A stretch of 64,000 bases of DNA. It comes from Bacteriovoracaceae bacterium (GTDB lineage: Bacteria; Bdellovibrionota; Bacteriovoracia; Bacteriovoracales; Bacteriovoracaceae). The notes under the pieces were generated by a model. That model saw only the letters and a program-made list of their open reading frames with translations, did no database searches and was not told the origin of the DNA. Shown here one piece after another: positions 1 through 10,025 of the stretch; the first letter of the stretch is position 1, and every line of letters starts with the position of its first letter. A program made the position numbers and the translations under genes. The DNA lies in the NCBI GenBank assembly GCA_947446575.1, contig CANFHC010000003.1:95445-159444 (forward strand), in the 5' to 3' direction.

Positions 1-553
1 AATCCATTGAACGATTTGGATTCATTTCATCTGAGACATATTTTCTATAATCATCCTTAACTGCAAACACATGAACTACATCTTCAACGTTCAAATTTTT
101 TATTGTTTGAATTTTTGAATATATAGCATTTAGCGATGAAACTTTTTCAAAAGGAACATGGTGAGTGGGACATACAAAATGCCCCAACTCCATAAAAATT
201 TTCTGTAACCGATCCTGGCCGCCTAAAACGTCGAGAGCGACAGGACGAGAATTGATTACAGGATTATGCTGTGGCAATCCCCAGGCCGGCAGCACAGGAT
301 AAATCCTATCCACATCAACCGTATGTGGAATTTCCCAAAAAAACTTCATATCCGTTGGAAGTGAATTAATAAACCTTCTTTTTGATTCAGTTAACAATGT
401 ATGAAAGGCCAATGACGATTTTCCTGAACCAGATGGACCGGCCACACAGGTAATTTTATTGAGCAAAATATCGACATCAATATTTTTTAAATTATGAGTT
501 CGCGCCCCACGGATTTGAATTGCCTTAATAGATGATTCTTTAATTTTAGACAT
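1..553 (-). CDS. Divergent UvrA-like ABC ATPase, N-terminal part (runs off the window)
   Basis: The first 184 codons, read from an ATG at 553, encode the UvrA N-terminal signature GARTHNLKNI (residues 16-25) followed by a Walker A loop GPSGSGKS (39-46). UvrA is the damage-sensing ATPase of nucleotide excision repair. Beyond Walker A the protein departs from canonical UvrA: the usual stretch around the first lobe and the CPxCG zinc ligands are replaced by an unfamiliar segment and a CPTHH motif near residue 128. This suggests a specialised paralogue rather than the housekeeping uvrA. There is no obvious ribosome-binding site before the ATG. The C-terminal part lies outside the window, so domain completeness cannot be judged. 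Confidence 0.75.
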   Translation of the reverse strand, partial: MSKIKESSIKAIQIRGARTHNLKNIDVDILLNKITCVAGPSGSGKSSLAFHTLLTESKRRFINSLPTDMKFFWEIPHTVDVDRIYPVLPAWGLPQHNPVINSRPVALDVLGGQDRLQKIFMELGHFVCPTHHVPFEKVSSLNAIYSKIQTIKNLNVEDVVHVFAVKDDYRKYVSDEMNPNRSMD

Positions 554-611
554 CAAATGAATGTTAATTGATAAAGTTGAAACTGTCGCTTAGACAAAGA
601 ACTCTAGAAAT

Positions 612-645
612 AAAAAAACCCGCATTTTCAGCGGGCTTTTTATAT
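612..645 (-). terminator. Intrinsic terminator of the rplM-rpsI operon
   Basis: Read on the minus strand, a GC-rich stem (GCCCGC / GCGGG with a 7-base loop) is followed directly by a run of seven T residues. It sits just after the rpsI stop codon and before the UvrA-like gene, so it should separate the two units. Confidence 0.85.
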
Positions 646-666
646 AAGAAAAATAAATCGAAAATA

Positions 667-1071
667 TTATCTTTTTGAGAACTGGTATCTTTTTCTTGCA
701 CCAGAACGACCAGCTTTCTTTCTTTCAACTTCTCTTGGATCTCTTGTTAAGAATCCAGCAGCTTTTAGCTCAGGACGAAGTCCTGGTTGAACTTTAAGAA
801 GTGCTCTGGCGATTCCAAGTCTAATTGCTCCAGCTTGTCCAGAAATTCCACCACCGTTAACATTAATTACGAAATCAAATTTCTCAGTAAGTTTAGTTAG
901 GTTTAGTGGTTGATTAACAACATAAAGGTTAGTTTCTTGTTTAAAGAAATTCTTTAAGTCTCTTTTGTTAACTGTGATCTTTCCAGATCCAGCAGCCATA
1001 TAAATTCTAGCAACAGCAGATTTTCTTCTGCCAATTGCGTGAGCGTCGTATGTTTTACCTTTTGCAGCCAT
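667..1071 (-). CDS. rpsI: 30S ribosomal protein S9
   Basis: A 134-residue protein of normal family length. It carries the GRRKSAVAR motif (residues 14-22) and ends in the basic KRYQFSKR tail that reaches the P-site tRNA in the small subunit. It lies 17 bases downstream of rplM, the usual L13-S9 operon, and is followed by a strong terminator. Confidence 0.98.
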   Translation of the reverse strand: MAAKGKTYDAHAIGRRKSAVARIYMAAGSGKITVNKRDLKNFFKQETNLYVVNQPLNLTKLTEKFDFVINVNGGGISGQAGAIRLGIARALLKVQPGLRPELKAAGFLTRDPREVERKKAGRSGARKRYQFSKR

Positions 1072-1088
1072 ATAATAGTCCTTTTAGA

Positions 1089-1529
1089 TTATTTTAATTT
1101 GTATTCAACTGGGTTTTGAGCAGCGTGATCGTGAGATGCGCCAGCAAAAACTTTAAGTTTTGTTAATTGTTTTCTTCCAAGAGTATTTTTTGGAAGCATT
1201 CCTTTTACGGCTTCAAGAACGATTAGTTCTGGATGTTTTTCTAGTTGCTCTTTAGCAGTTCTAGATTTAATTCCACCTGTGAAGTTAGTGTGCCAGAAGT
1301 ATTCCTTAGCATTCCACTTATCACCTGTGAATTTAACTTTATCAGCATTGATAACTACAACGTAGTCACCAGAGTCTGTGTTGTATGTGAATTTCGGGTT
1401 GATTTTCCCACGTAGAATGTCTGCGATTTGAGTCGCGAGTCTTCCTACTACTTGGTCTTGTGCATCGACCACGTACCATTTTTTGTCTGCTTCAGCTGGC
1501 TTTAGAACGAACGATTTCTGAGTATACAT
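1089..1529 (-). CDS. rplM: 50S ribosomal protein L13
   Basis: A 146-residue protein with the L13 core: a WYVVDAxxxxxGRLAT start, a TGxKxxxKxYFWHT stretch around residues 68-81, and the MLPKNxLGR motif near residue 112. It is the first gene of the L13-S9 operon. The ATG at 1529 is preceded by an AAGGGAAAG ribosome-binding site, and a sigma-70-like promoter lies about 100 bases upstream. Confidence 0.98.
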   Translation of the reverse strand: MYTQKSFVLKPAEADKKWYVVDAQDQVVGRLATQIADILRGKINPKFTYNTDSGDYVVVINADKVKFTGDKWNAKEYFWHTNFTGGIKSRTAKEQLEKHPELIVLEAVKGMLPKNTLGRKQLTKLKVFAGASHDHAAQNPVEYKLK

Positions 1530-1628
1530 ACGCTTTCCCTTAAAGTGATCCCTTCAAATAATTTTCGAATGTGAAAATCACGAAGTATTAATTCAAATAT
1601 AAAATGCAGAAAAATGCAAGTGTTGTCC

Positions 1629-1658
1629 CTTATACGTAAGTTTAAGGCCCCTCGTCAA
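1629..1658 (-). promoter_or_regulatory. Sigma-70-type promoter of rplM-rpsI
   Basis: On the minus strand TTGACG (1658-1653) and TATAAG (1634-1629) are separated by 18 bases and precede rplM by about 100 bases. The rest of this roughly 150-base gap (1530-1683) is AT-rich leader. The call rests on match to the consensus only. Confidence 0.6.
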
Positions 1659-1683
1659 GCAATTCTTCGCTTAATATTTGTGA

Positions 1684-4149
1684 CTAAAAGAATCCAATTG
1701 AGAGATGAAATCGACCGAACGAGTCACGAATTGCGTCCGGATAGGTCTTTCTTTGCAATTTAACGCCATAGTCAAAATCCAAAGAACCGACGGGCGTTAA
1801 GACTTTAAATCCGGCACCTACGGATGTTCGGAGGTCAAATGGTCGGAATTCATCGACAAAAACTCTGCCTGCATCAAAAAAGATTCCTAGCTGCAGCGTA
1901 TCGGTTAAATTATAACGAGGTTCAAATTTGAATGCTGTAAAATAAGCTTCATTTTGAACAACGATGTTCCCAATCGGCTGGCCGGTTCTAACCCGGTTTA
2001 TTTCACCTTCGTCATAACCGCGAATCTCATCATATCCGTCTAGCCGAAAGACTTTAATACTGGGAATGTAGCCGTGTGTGCGTGGTAGACCATTGCTATT
2101 GAGGACCACGTTGCCAGCATTATCTTTTATTAGATCGAGAGCAAAGTTTTTTTCGTAACCCATGGCCAATGAGAAAGCTAAGGTAAAGTCACCTAAAGGA
2201 TAATAAAATTTATTTCTACTAATTACCTTTATATAGTTTACTTCGAGGTCGCTGTTGTTCATTGAACCAAAATAATGATTGGCCCACTCGGAAGAAAGAT
2301 TGAGGTAATATCCGCTGCGTGGATAAATCGGATCGTTTCGTTTGTCCAATGTTACAGAGGGCGTAATACCACCGATCGTAAAATTATCATTATCTTTTAT
2401 TACAGCAGCATCAAATTGATTAATTCGTTCTAATTGATAACGAACGGCAAGGGCGACATTGTACTTAGTAACTGTCTTTGTGAATTGAGGAGAAAATCGG
2501 AAAATATCAGCATCGAAATCCGTAAAACGTTTTCTTTGAAAGGACGATGTCATTTCAAATTCCACTTGAGAATGAAGAAAGTTATGTAAGAGATAAGGCT
2601 CAACAAACGATAATTTTCCAAGGTATTCCCATCGTTTAATATCGTCACTTTTTCTTCGTTGGCTAAAGCCATCTAAGTTTGTCCTTAAATTGGTTTGAAC
2701 CTTTAGAGAAACAGAGCGGTTCATTCCATTCAAATTATTATAAGCAATGCCTGCTGAAAATTTTCCACCTAAATCTGTTCTATATCCTGGAGCGATTTCT
2801 ACTAGACCGAAATCTTTTTCCTTAACTTGGATTACGAGGTTTGTTTTTGCGCAAAAATTTTCATTACCATCAAACATCATATAAGGAGATATTTTCAATG
2901 AAGAAAATAGACCGAGATTCGCAAGCTTCTGTCTGACGATTTCTAATTTAGCTGGAGTAATTAGTTCTCCAGGGGAAATATTCACTTCTCGTTGAATAAC
3001 ATCTGACTTGGTTTCAGTATTCCCGTTAATAATAGCTTCATTAAAACAAATCTGTCGGTCCAAAACTATTTCGGGACGAAGCACTACCGAGGTAAAAGCT
3101 TTATCGTAAACCAATAAGCTCTCCCCATTCAAATTAGCAATATTTGCAAAATAATAACCTTGAGACTGAAAATGCAAGATAAGCTTTTTTAAATCAGCTT
3201 CTAATTCAACCACGTTTAGAGGAGCACCTTCTTTATTAACTAAAAAAGATTTTACTTCTTCTTGCTGAGCATTTTCTATTCGATCGAGTGTTATACTTTT
3301 TAATACGACTTGCTGCTTTTCTGAAATACCATATTCGATAGTTAATGATTCATCTTCATCACTAGTCACAACGCGAGGCTTAGAAACTTCTGCAAAAACG
3401 AAACCACGAGCAAGATATTCTTTTTTAATTATAGTAGTAAAATTATCGAAGAAAATTTTGTCGTAATAACCGGCCAACGCTAACGAAGTTCCATTTTTCT
3501 TAAATAAAGATTCAATGTCCTCTTCTTTAAGAACAACGTTTCCACGGTAGATGAGGTTCGTAACTTTAAGTTTTTCTCCTTCTTCGATATTAAAGAAAAA
3601 GGTTTTAACAGTAACTCCTTCTAAATCTTTTCCATCATTTTGATAACTGCGGACACTTGTATTATAAAATCCAGCTTTCTCATAAATATCATTAATATAA
3701 TTCCCAAGTGCTCCGCGATCTAATTTGCCGAAATCATTTTTTACTTTATCGACCAATTGACTTCGAAGCTCTTGATAAGAAAAAACAGTATTGCCTGTAA
3801 AATGAAAGTTAATACGTTCGTTCGCTGAAATAGTCACTTTGGCAACGACATTCGTTTCGGAGCCAGTCAGTTCAGTTTTTATGGTTGAAGAAAAATAACC
3901 ACTGGTGAAAAGTTCCTTGCCGATTTGATCAATTTTTATTTTAAAACTTAAAACATCCCACGGCTTTCCAAGAAGGTCTTCAAAATAAGAATTAAATCGT
4001 TTTTTTAGAGCAGGCGTTGTTCCCCAATCTATACTTTTTAATTTGGCTTTTTTTAAAGGAACAATTTCGCCATATGCGTATTTAAATCCGATTGGACTTA
4101 AAACAACAAACATGAATAGGAAAAGCAGCAATCTAATCAAAACGACCAT
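1684..4149 (-). CDS. Omp85-family outer-membrane assembly protein (TamA/BamA-like)
   Basis: 821 residues: an N-terminal hydrophobic signal, several POTRA-like repeats over roughly residues 35-420, then a C-terminal beta-barrel. The barrel holds the Omp85 EIRGYDEGE loop motif near residue 710 and ends in phenylalanine, the usual barrel signal. Omp85 proteins insert beta-barrel proteins into the outer membrane. The length and repeat number resemble BamA. The gene, however, overlaps the end of tamB by 13 bases and follows it, which argues for a TamA-type or BamA-type partner of that protein. The two possibilities cannot be separated from this sequence alone. Confidence 0.85.
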   Translation of the reverse strand: MVVLIRLLLFLFMFVVLSPIGFKYAYGEIVPLKKAKLKSIDWGTTPALKKRFNSYFEDLLGKPWDVLSFKIKIDQIGKELFTSGYFSSTIKTELTGSETNVVAKVTISANERINFHFTGNTVFSYQELRSQLVDKVKNDFGKLDRGALGNYINDIYEKAGFYNTSVRSYQNDGKDLEGVTVKTFFFNIEEGEKLKVTNLIYRGNVVLKEEDIESLFKKNGTSLALAGYYDKIFFDNFTTIIKKEYLARGFVFAEVSKPRVVTSDEDESLTIEYGISEKQQVVLKSITLDRIENAQQEEVKSFLVNKEGAPLNVVELEADLKKLILHFQSQGYYFANIANLNGESLLVYDKAFTSVVLRPEIVLDRQICFNEAIINGNTETKSDVIQREVNISPGELITPAKLEIVRQKLANLGLFSSLKISPYMMFDGNENFCAKTNLVIQVKEKDFGLVEIAPGYRTDLGGKFSAGIAYNNLNGMNRSVSLKVQTNLRTNLDGFSQRRKSDDIKRWEYLGKLSFVEPYLLHNFLHSQVEFEMTSSFQRKRFTDFDADIFRFSPQFTKTVTKYNVALAVRYQLERINQFDAAVIKDNDNFTIGGITPSVTLDKRNDPIYPRSGYYLNLSSEWANHYFGSMNNSDLEVNYIKVISRNKFYYPLGDFTLAFSLAMGYEKNFALDLIKDNAGNVVLNSNGLPRTHGYIPSIKVFRLDGYDEIRGYDEGEINRVRTGQPIGNIVVQNEAYFTAFKFEPRYNLTDTLQLGIFFDAGRVFVDEFRPFDLRTSVGAGFKVLTPVGSLDFDYGVKLQRKTYPDAIRDSFGRFHLSIGFF

Positions 4150-7100
4150 CTATATTTTATGTCCCCACCTATAGAGTTGGGAGTGTTGGTATTATCTTCT
4201 TCGGCTGGCTTAACTTCATAAACACCTTGGATAGAAAAACTCTTATTTATGTTAAAGTTCACATTCATTTCTTGAGTCTGCTCTATTGAGCCACCAACAG
4301 TGCTCGATAGAGAAATATCAATTACCTTATTGACCTGTTTTTTTATTTTTATTTTGGTCGCTGACTTCAAGCGACTCGTGCTTCCTTCACTCACGGCTGA
4401 TTTACCAGAAACAAGAGATGATTCATCTTCTTTAAACTCTGGCAGAACACTTAAATTTAGACCTAAAGTTGAATTTAGATCTTCATTAATTTTTAATTGA
4501 TCAACTAACAGCGTTCCTATTCCAACCGTAGTCACTGACTTACGGTCACTGGCCTCTAAGTTTTTTGACATATCTGATGTAACCCCTAATGTAAGTAAGG
4601 CCACTAAATCTTCTTGAGCAAGAGCGGGTTCTGACGATAGTGCAATTTGAGTATTTTCAATATTTCCAGAAAGATCTAGCTTAACATCGTAGTCATTTAT
4701 TTTAGCAATACCAGTAAACTTTAAATCTGAGTTGCGCGCTTTACCTCTGTCACGAATTTCAACATATCCCTGGTTTAAAATAAAATCGTGTCCCTTAAAT
4801 TTAAATTTACTCAGCGTGGGTATAACTTCAACTCTTGCATTTACTTCCGGATCGAGAACATCCCCCATAAGCTGGCCACTTCCTTTTGCATAAACTTCAG
4901 CGAGATTATTTCTTAAAACAACTTGGTTAACTGTATCGAAAGACACATTTAAGTTGAGATAACCTTTTTTCGCTGTACTGTTTTTTTGCGGAAGATATTT
5001 TTTAAATGGTTCCAAGCTAACTTTATTGTCTTTTGTAAAATCACTTGGATCATCTAAAAATTCTCCATGAAGAATAGATACTTTTCCATTCAACTTATAT
5101 GGCAAATCTGTACCTGTAATTGTTCCTGAACTACTAGCAAGAAGATATGATCTTTTAAAAAGCGGTACAGTCGCTCGCTCAATTTTATAATTAAAATTAA
5201 CTAATGGATATATATCATCGAATGAAAATGTTCCCGTTATACTCAAGTCTCCTTCACCAAACTTACCTTGCAGTTTTCCAATTTCAAATGCCTCCCCTTT
5301 TTTGGCGATAGAATACTCTAACTCCGTAATGGCGCCCGGAAGATTTTTAATTTTAAATGAATTTTTAGAACCCAAAATATTAAACTTAGTAATATTAATA
5401 TTTTTATCAACGATTAACTGGGTGACACCTTTTATGGATCCGGCTGCTTTATCAACTGAGCTAGTAATAAATTCTAAAAGGCTAGTCTTTATAGAAAAAC
5501 TTTGATCAAAAACAATACTTCCGTTTGATTGATTATGTGCCTTACTCGTAAAAAAATCTTCACCATCTACAAATCTTAAATCCCAATTTTTTACAATGCT
5601 ATCATCAATAGCGACGGCGTTGTGCCTTGGATCCACTTGCAAATTAATATCCCCTTTTTTTAGGTTAAACAGAGGAATATCTAAGAAGAATTTTTTAACA
5701 ACCAAAGTATCCATATTAAATTGTGAATTAAGCTGCGCCTTAATCTTTCCACTTATCATCTTTTCAGACATGTTATGTCCAGCAAGCATTCCTAATAATT
5801 CACGCATATCTGTTGTTTCAATATTTGATTTTAGTGAAACCATACGATTTTTAAAATTTATAAACGAGTCGAGTTTTATTTTACCGGACAAGAGATTCGC
5901 ATTCACGACTACATCATCTTTATTTAAATAAAAAATTGCACTTGAAGGAGATGCTGGGATATTTTCAATAAACGGATTATTCAGCTTGGTTTTGAAGCGT
6001 GAAGAGAACGTATCCGTAGTTCCATTCCCATCAAAATCAATTACAAGGTCGCCGTCGTATTCCATTTTAAGGTTACGATAGAAATTAAAATCACTCAAGC
6101 GTAAACCTTGCGCGCTTCCCTCGAGTTCCGTGTAATTATTAGCAAGATTAATATTTACACTAGCACCAATTTCCCCACGTGATTTTTTTATTTTTATGTC
6201 TTTAAAAGTTAAAACGTTATTTTGAAGTAAAAAATTTAGCGACAACAACTCTGCATCTTCTTTAAACACTTTCAAGTCAGATCCTTTAATCGAACCAGCA
6301 ATTTTCAAACTCTCAACATTATAGCCACCGCGTATTGTATAACTTGTAGAAAAGTTAAATTCTGGCACTACAGGAAGTTTAATATTTTTAAAAACTAAAG
6401 CGTACATTTTCTGGGCATCAGTGAAGTTGGTATTTTTAAAATCCATCTTCATATCCATACCGGACTTGTCCCCGAAGTTAAGCGTTCCGCTTGTTGTGAA
6501 TTTGGATTGATTATAAAGACCTTCAAGATTGTGAATATTTATTTGTAGATCTTTTAGTCCAAGAGTAAATTCTGATTTAACTTTTCCGAAATTTAAATCC
6601 AGTATGCTAAAATTATTCCAATCAACAATGAAATCAAATTTTACATCGTCCATTGGTCCATAAATTTCAGCACTCGCTGGTCCCGCTCCTGTTATAGCAA
6701 GTCCGGAAATTGGGCCCATTGATTTCATATCAATCTTAGAATCTTTGATGGAAATATTTAAATCTTTTCCTGTAATTTCTCCACTTGCTAAAATTTTCGT
6801 ATTATTCATTGAAAGCTTCGCGTTTATTCCAAGCTTATTGTTTTTATCTAAATTAAGAAAAGTATCCTCCAGCACAAAACCATTGTTTTGCAGGATTGGT
6901 TTTTTAGAAGTTGATAAAAGTTTAAAATCTCTCACTTGCATTTTATCATGTATCTCAAAATAAACTTTTCCACTATCCCAGCTAACATCAACTTTACCAG
7001 TTAAATAACCCTTAACTGGCTCCAGTGAACTTCTAATCACATAAAGGAATGTATTGGTGAAGGCATCACGCATGTATAAGGAAATTTTTCCATGAAGAAG

Positions 7101-8162
7101 ACTGTCTTTTTTCAAGTCATAAAATGGTTGTGCTTTTATTAATTCGTAATACTCGTTAACATTTTTAGCTTTTACTTTTTCTAAAACGAGAAAATTTTTT
7201 TTCTTTTTTATTTGCACACTGGTCTCTGCCAGCTTGATCCACTCACTTGAAAATTGATTCAAGTCTGCATCCAAAGTCAAGTCAGGATCAAATATGTTGC
7301 CGTTGTTTACAACTGTACCATGGGTCATTCCACTCATTACCGAAAAGTCTTTCGGAAGTTTTGGATAAAGTTTTAAAGCGCTCTGAATATCAAATGTGAA
7401 ATTAGTCTTTCCTTTTGAATGAATCGTATTTTGATAATTAAAAAGATTGAGAGCAGACTCAATTTTCATTGATCCTTTTTCAAGCTGCAAACTTTCAACC
7501 TTCCATAAGTTTTTCGTCAAATCTAATAAAACTTCACCTTTGTCGACATCTACTTGAGAAACATCTTTAATTTTTGGATCAATATGAATATCTGTTGCAA
7601 CAACTTTTAATCGTACTTCTTTTTTATGAGGAGCAAACGACAAACTCTTAAACTTAGCTTTGTTTTGATCAATAGTGGTATTAATGTTTTCCATACGCAA
7701 AATGTTTAGATGCAAAGGACTTTGCTGGTAAATATCCGAATACTTTTCAAAAACTTTTTTTAAATTAAGTTCTTTCCAATTAATATCTGGTGAATCATTT
7801 TCATTAGTCTTAATTTTTAGCGAGCCATTTTTCAAAACAAGTTCGTCTACTTCTAAAGTGTTAGTGAAAAAACTTGCATAAGTAAATGAGACATTTAATT
7901 CTTCAATTCTTAAATCGACATCTGCTAGCTTGGGATCATTTTTTATAATATGAACATTTTTAAAAATAGTTGAAGGAGGAAATATGTTAAAATCCACTCC
8001 GGTAAAGGCTAATTTTGCACCAAATTTTCTCGTAAGAATTTTTGAAAATTTTTTTGAAGCTTGATCTGAAAAATTTCTCGAATGTATAAAACGCCACCCG
8101 CCAAAAACAGCGAGAATACAAAATGCACAAAATACGATCAGTATTTTATTAAGCCGTTTCAA
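4137..8162 (-). CDS. tamB: TamB-like translocation / inter-membrane bridge protein
   Basis: 1341 residues, with one N-terminal membrane anchor (about residues 7-25) followed by an AsmA-like region, a very long run of beta-rich repeats and a C-terminal DUF490 (TamB) domain ending in YRWSF. TamB/AsmA-family proteins span the periplasm and act with an Omp85 partner in outer-membrane protein or phospholipid supply. The start is a TTG at 8162, preceded by AAGGA, inside the end of the upstream TPR gene; the two reading frames overlap by 14 bases. The Omp85 gene follows with a 13-base overlap, so the three are probably co-translated. Confidence 0.85.
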   Translation of the reverse strand: MKRLNKILIVFCAFCILAVFGGWRFIHSRNFSDQASKKFSKILTRKFGAKLAFTGVDFNIFPPSTIFKNVHIIKNDPKLADVDLRIEELNVSFTYASFFTNTLEVDELVLKNGSLKIKTNENDSPDINWKELNLKKVFEKYSDIYQQSPLHLNILRMENINTTIDQNKAKFKSLSFAPHKKEVRLKVVATDIHIDPKIKDVSQVDVDKGEVLLDLTKNLWKVESLQLEKGSMKIESALNLFNYQNTIHSKGKTNFTFDIQSALKLYPKLPKDFSVMSGMTHGTVVNNGNIFDPDLTLDADLNQFSSEWIKLAETSVQIKKKKNFLVLEKVKAKNVNEYYELIKAQPFYDLKKDSLLHGKISLYMRDAFTNTFLYVIRSSLEPVKGYLTGKVDVSWDSGKVYFEIHDKMQVRDFKLLSTSKKPILQNNGFVLEDTFLNLDKNNKLGINAKLSMNNTKILASGEITGKDLNISIKDSKIDMKSMGPISGLAITGAGPASAEIYGPMDDVKFDFIVDWNNFSILDLNFGKVKSEFTLGLKDLQINIHNLEGLYNQSKFTTSGTLNFGDKSGMDMKMDFKNTNFTDAQKMYALVFKNIKLPVVPEFNFSTSYTIRGGYNVESLKIAGSIKGSDLKVFKEDAELLSLNFLLQNNVLTFKDIKIKKSRGEIGASVNINLANNYTELEGSAQGLRLSDFNFYRNLKMEYDGDLVIDFDGNGTTDTFSSRFKTKLNNPFIENIPASPSSAIFYLNKDDVVVNANLLSGKIKLDSFINFKNRMVSLKSNIETTDMRELLGMLAGHNMSEKMISGKIKAQLNSQFNMDTLVVKKFFLDIPLFNLKKGDINLQVDPRHNAVAIDDSIVKNWDLRFVDGEDFFTSKAHNQSNGSIVFDQSFSIKTSLLEFITSSVDKAAGSIKGVTQLIVDKNINITKFNILGSKNSFKIKNLPGAITELEYSIAKKGEAFEIGKLQGKFGEGDLSITGTFSFDDIYPLVNFNYKIERATVPLFKRSYLLASSSGTITGTDLPYKLNGKVSILHGEFLDDPSDFTKDNKVSLEPFKKYLPQKNSTAKKGYLNLNVSFDTVNQVVLRNNLAEVYAKGSGQLMGDVLDPEVNARVEVIPTLSKFKFKGHDFILNQGYVEIRDRGKARNSDLKFTGIAKINDYDVKLDLSGNIENTQIALSSEPALAQEDLVALLTLGVTSDMSKNLEASDRKSVTTVGIGTLLVDQLKINEDLNSTLGLNLSVLPEFKEDESSLVSGKSAVSEGSTSRLKSATKIKIKKQVNKVIDISLSSTVGGSIEQTQEMNVNFNINKSFSIQGVYEVKPAEEDNTNTPNSIGGDIKYRWSF

Positions 8163-9309
8163 TTTCCTTAAGCCTTTCTCCCACTAAGCGATAGTGAGGA
8201 TTATATTTTTTAATTTCCATAAAAAGCTGTTTTGCCATTTTTATTTTTTTGAGTTTTAAACACGCCTCTGCTTTTAAATAAACAAAAGCTAATCTTTCTT
8301 CTTCGTATAAAGGCTCCACATTTAAAACTTCATCAATTAAATCTATGGCCTTAAAAAAATCACCATTATTATTTAAGGCTTGTGCCCATACATAAAAGAC
8401 ACTAGCTTTTTCTTTAACATCATCCAATATTTTGACCATTTGTTCACAAAGCGAAAGGACGACTTGCTCCATCCCCAGCAGTTCAAAAGCAACAATCATA
8501 TGCTGCCCTTTAGTCTTTAATTCTTCGTCTGAAATCAACTTAAGTGAATTAAGAACTCTTCGCTGTTCTTCAAAAGTAGGCTCTATGGATCCCGATAACA
8601 AATCCATGGCCACTTGATCATAATCAACATTTAATTTTTCATTCTTTTGAGACTTTTTCTCTTGTTCTGGTGTTGGAATATAGTCTTTGATTTTAATTTT
8701 TTTTGCTTCAAAAAGAGTACTAAATTTATTTGTAATTTTAGTGTTTTTTGATTCCTGAGCCTTGGCAAAAAGGATAAGAAAAAGCTCTTTATCGAATTGG
8801 TTTATCAAAATATATTCGTAACATAATTTCCATTCGTTCACTGACCATTCATCATTTATTAATAGATATTGCTTTAAGAATTCTGAAAAATCTTTCCAGT
8901 GCTCTGGATGATCTTCCATTAATTCAAAAAAATGAAACTCTTCTTTTGTTAATTTTTCTTTTTTTCCCAATAGAATTTCAGTTTTTTTCTGATAGATATC
9001 TAAATTATTCTTAAATAAGCCTTCTGCATGTAAATTAGAAATTAATATTTTTATTTGTGGAATTCGTTTATAAGTAATTAAATAATCCAAAGCTTTTTGT
9101 GAATAACTTTTTGCTAAGTTTAATTTTCCCAACTTAAGTGCAACTCTCCACATTGAAAGATAAAGATGCAGAAAATTTTTATCTCGATAATCTTCATCAA
9201 CTGATTCAAATTGATTCAACAAATTTTTAAAATCCGAAATTGATTCTAAATTTGGTATAGATCTTTCTATTTCAGAAAGAGCTTTAGACTGTTGATTTTG
9301 AGCTATCAT
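8149..9309 (-). CDS. TPR-type helical repeat protein, unknown function
   Basis: 386 residues with no signal peptide or membrane segment. The sequence is helical and carries degenerate tetratricopeptide repeats, clearest at the C-terminus (about residues 300-380: alternating A, L, Y and A positions in 34-residue steps). A GGGGAG sequence precedes the ATG at very short spacing. It overlaps tamB and is the first gene of the TPR-tamB-Omp85 unit, so a cytoplasmic role linked to envelope assembly is possible, but I do not recognise a named family. Confidence 0.7.
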   Translation of the reverse strand: MIAQNQQSKALSEIERSIPNLESISDFKNLLNQFESVDEDYRDKNFLHLYLSMWRVALKLGKLNLAKSYSQKALDYLITYKRIPQIKILISNLHAEGLFKNNLDIYQKKTEILLGKKEKLTKEEFHFFELMEDHPEHWKDFSEFLKQYLLINDEWSVNEWKLCYEYILINQFDKELFLILFAKAQESKNTKITNKFSTLFEAKKIKIKDYIPTPEQEKKSQKNEKLNVDYDQVAMDLLSGSIEPTFEEQRRVLNSLKLISDEELKTKGQHMIVAFELLGMEQVVLSLCEQMVKILDDVKEKASVFYVWAQALNNNGDFFKAIDLIDEVLNVEPLYEEERLAFVYLKAEACLKLKKIKMAKQLFMEIKKYNPHYRLVGERLKEIETA

Positions 9310-9374
9310 TACTCCCCAAGAGTATACTTAAGTTATTGAGATTATTTTTATTTTAACTGAAGTTGTGGAGAAGA

Positions 9375-9399
9375 TTGAGGGGCGAATATTGCCCCTCAA
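9375..9399 (-). terminator. Hairpin downstream of efp, possible weak terminator
   Basis: A perfect 9-bp stem (TTGAGGGGC / GCCCCTCAA, 7-base loop) lies just beyond the efp stop codon. On the minus strand it is followed by ATCTTCTCC rather than a clean T run, so termination there may be inefficient. Confidence 0.4.
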
Positions 9400-9428
9400 A
9401 AAATAGAATTAATACTTGAGTATTTTAA

Positions 9429-9992
9429 TTAGGCACGTTCCATGTACTCGCCGGTGCGAGTATCGATTTTTAGCATTTCACCCTCTTTAATGAAAAGTGG
9501 AACCCTAACTTGAAGACCTGTTTCCATAACTGCTTTCTTTAAAGCACCTGCCGCCGTATCCCCTTTTAGCCCGGGATCAGTTTCAGTAACTTTTAAGATA
9601 ATAAAGTTCGGAAGTTCAATATTGATTGGACGAGCTTTATAGTAAAGTACGGCCAGTTTAGCGCCTTCTTGAAGGTAATATCTGTCATCGCCAACTTGTT
9701 CAGTTGTTAAATGAATAGTTTCAAAATTTGACTGATCCATGAAGTTAAATCCTTCAGTGTCAGCGTACATATATTCAACTTGTTTTTCTTCTAAGTCAGG
9801 AACTGAAGCGTTAGTAGAGACTCCCGATTTGAAAGTTCTCTCCATTACTTGACCAGTTTCTAGGTTTTTAATTCTAACGATAACGAATGCTGAACCTTTT
9901 CCTGGATTTGTGAATTCTGCTTTTAGGATAACGTAAGGTTTTCCTTCCAATTCAATTTTCACACCTTTTTTCATGTCAGTTGTGTCGATCAT
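9429..9992 (-). CDS. efp: Elongation factor P
   Basis: 187 residues, the normal length for EF-P, which relieves ribosome stalling at polyproline stretches. The tip loop NPGKGSAF places the conserved lysine at residue 32; in other bacteria this residue may be beta-lysylated or otherwise modified. The C-terminal OB domain with the GDTAAGALKKA motif is present. The gene follows aroQ by 33 bases on the same strand. Confidence 0.97.
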   Translation of the reverse strand: MIDTTDMKKGVKIELEGKPYVILKAEFTNPGKGSAFVIVRIKNLETGQVMERTFKSGVSTNASVPDLEEKQVEYMYADTEGFNFMDQSNFETIHLTTEQVGDDRYYLQEGAKLAVLYYKARPINIELPNFIILKVTETDPGLKGDTAAGALKKAVMETGLQVRVPLFIKEGEMLKIDTRTGEYMERA

Positions 9993-10025
9993 ATCTTTTC
10001 CTTGTAAAATGTCTTTTGTCTTTGT

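Noticed and set aside
5596..5931. 111-residue plus-strand frame opposite tamB
   Set aside because: A shadow frame in a long coding region; no initiation signal or domain.
9411..9424. Palindrome AATACT-TG-AGTATT near the efp stop
   Set aside because: The centre is too short to form an RNA loop and there is no second copy or promoter beside it.
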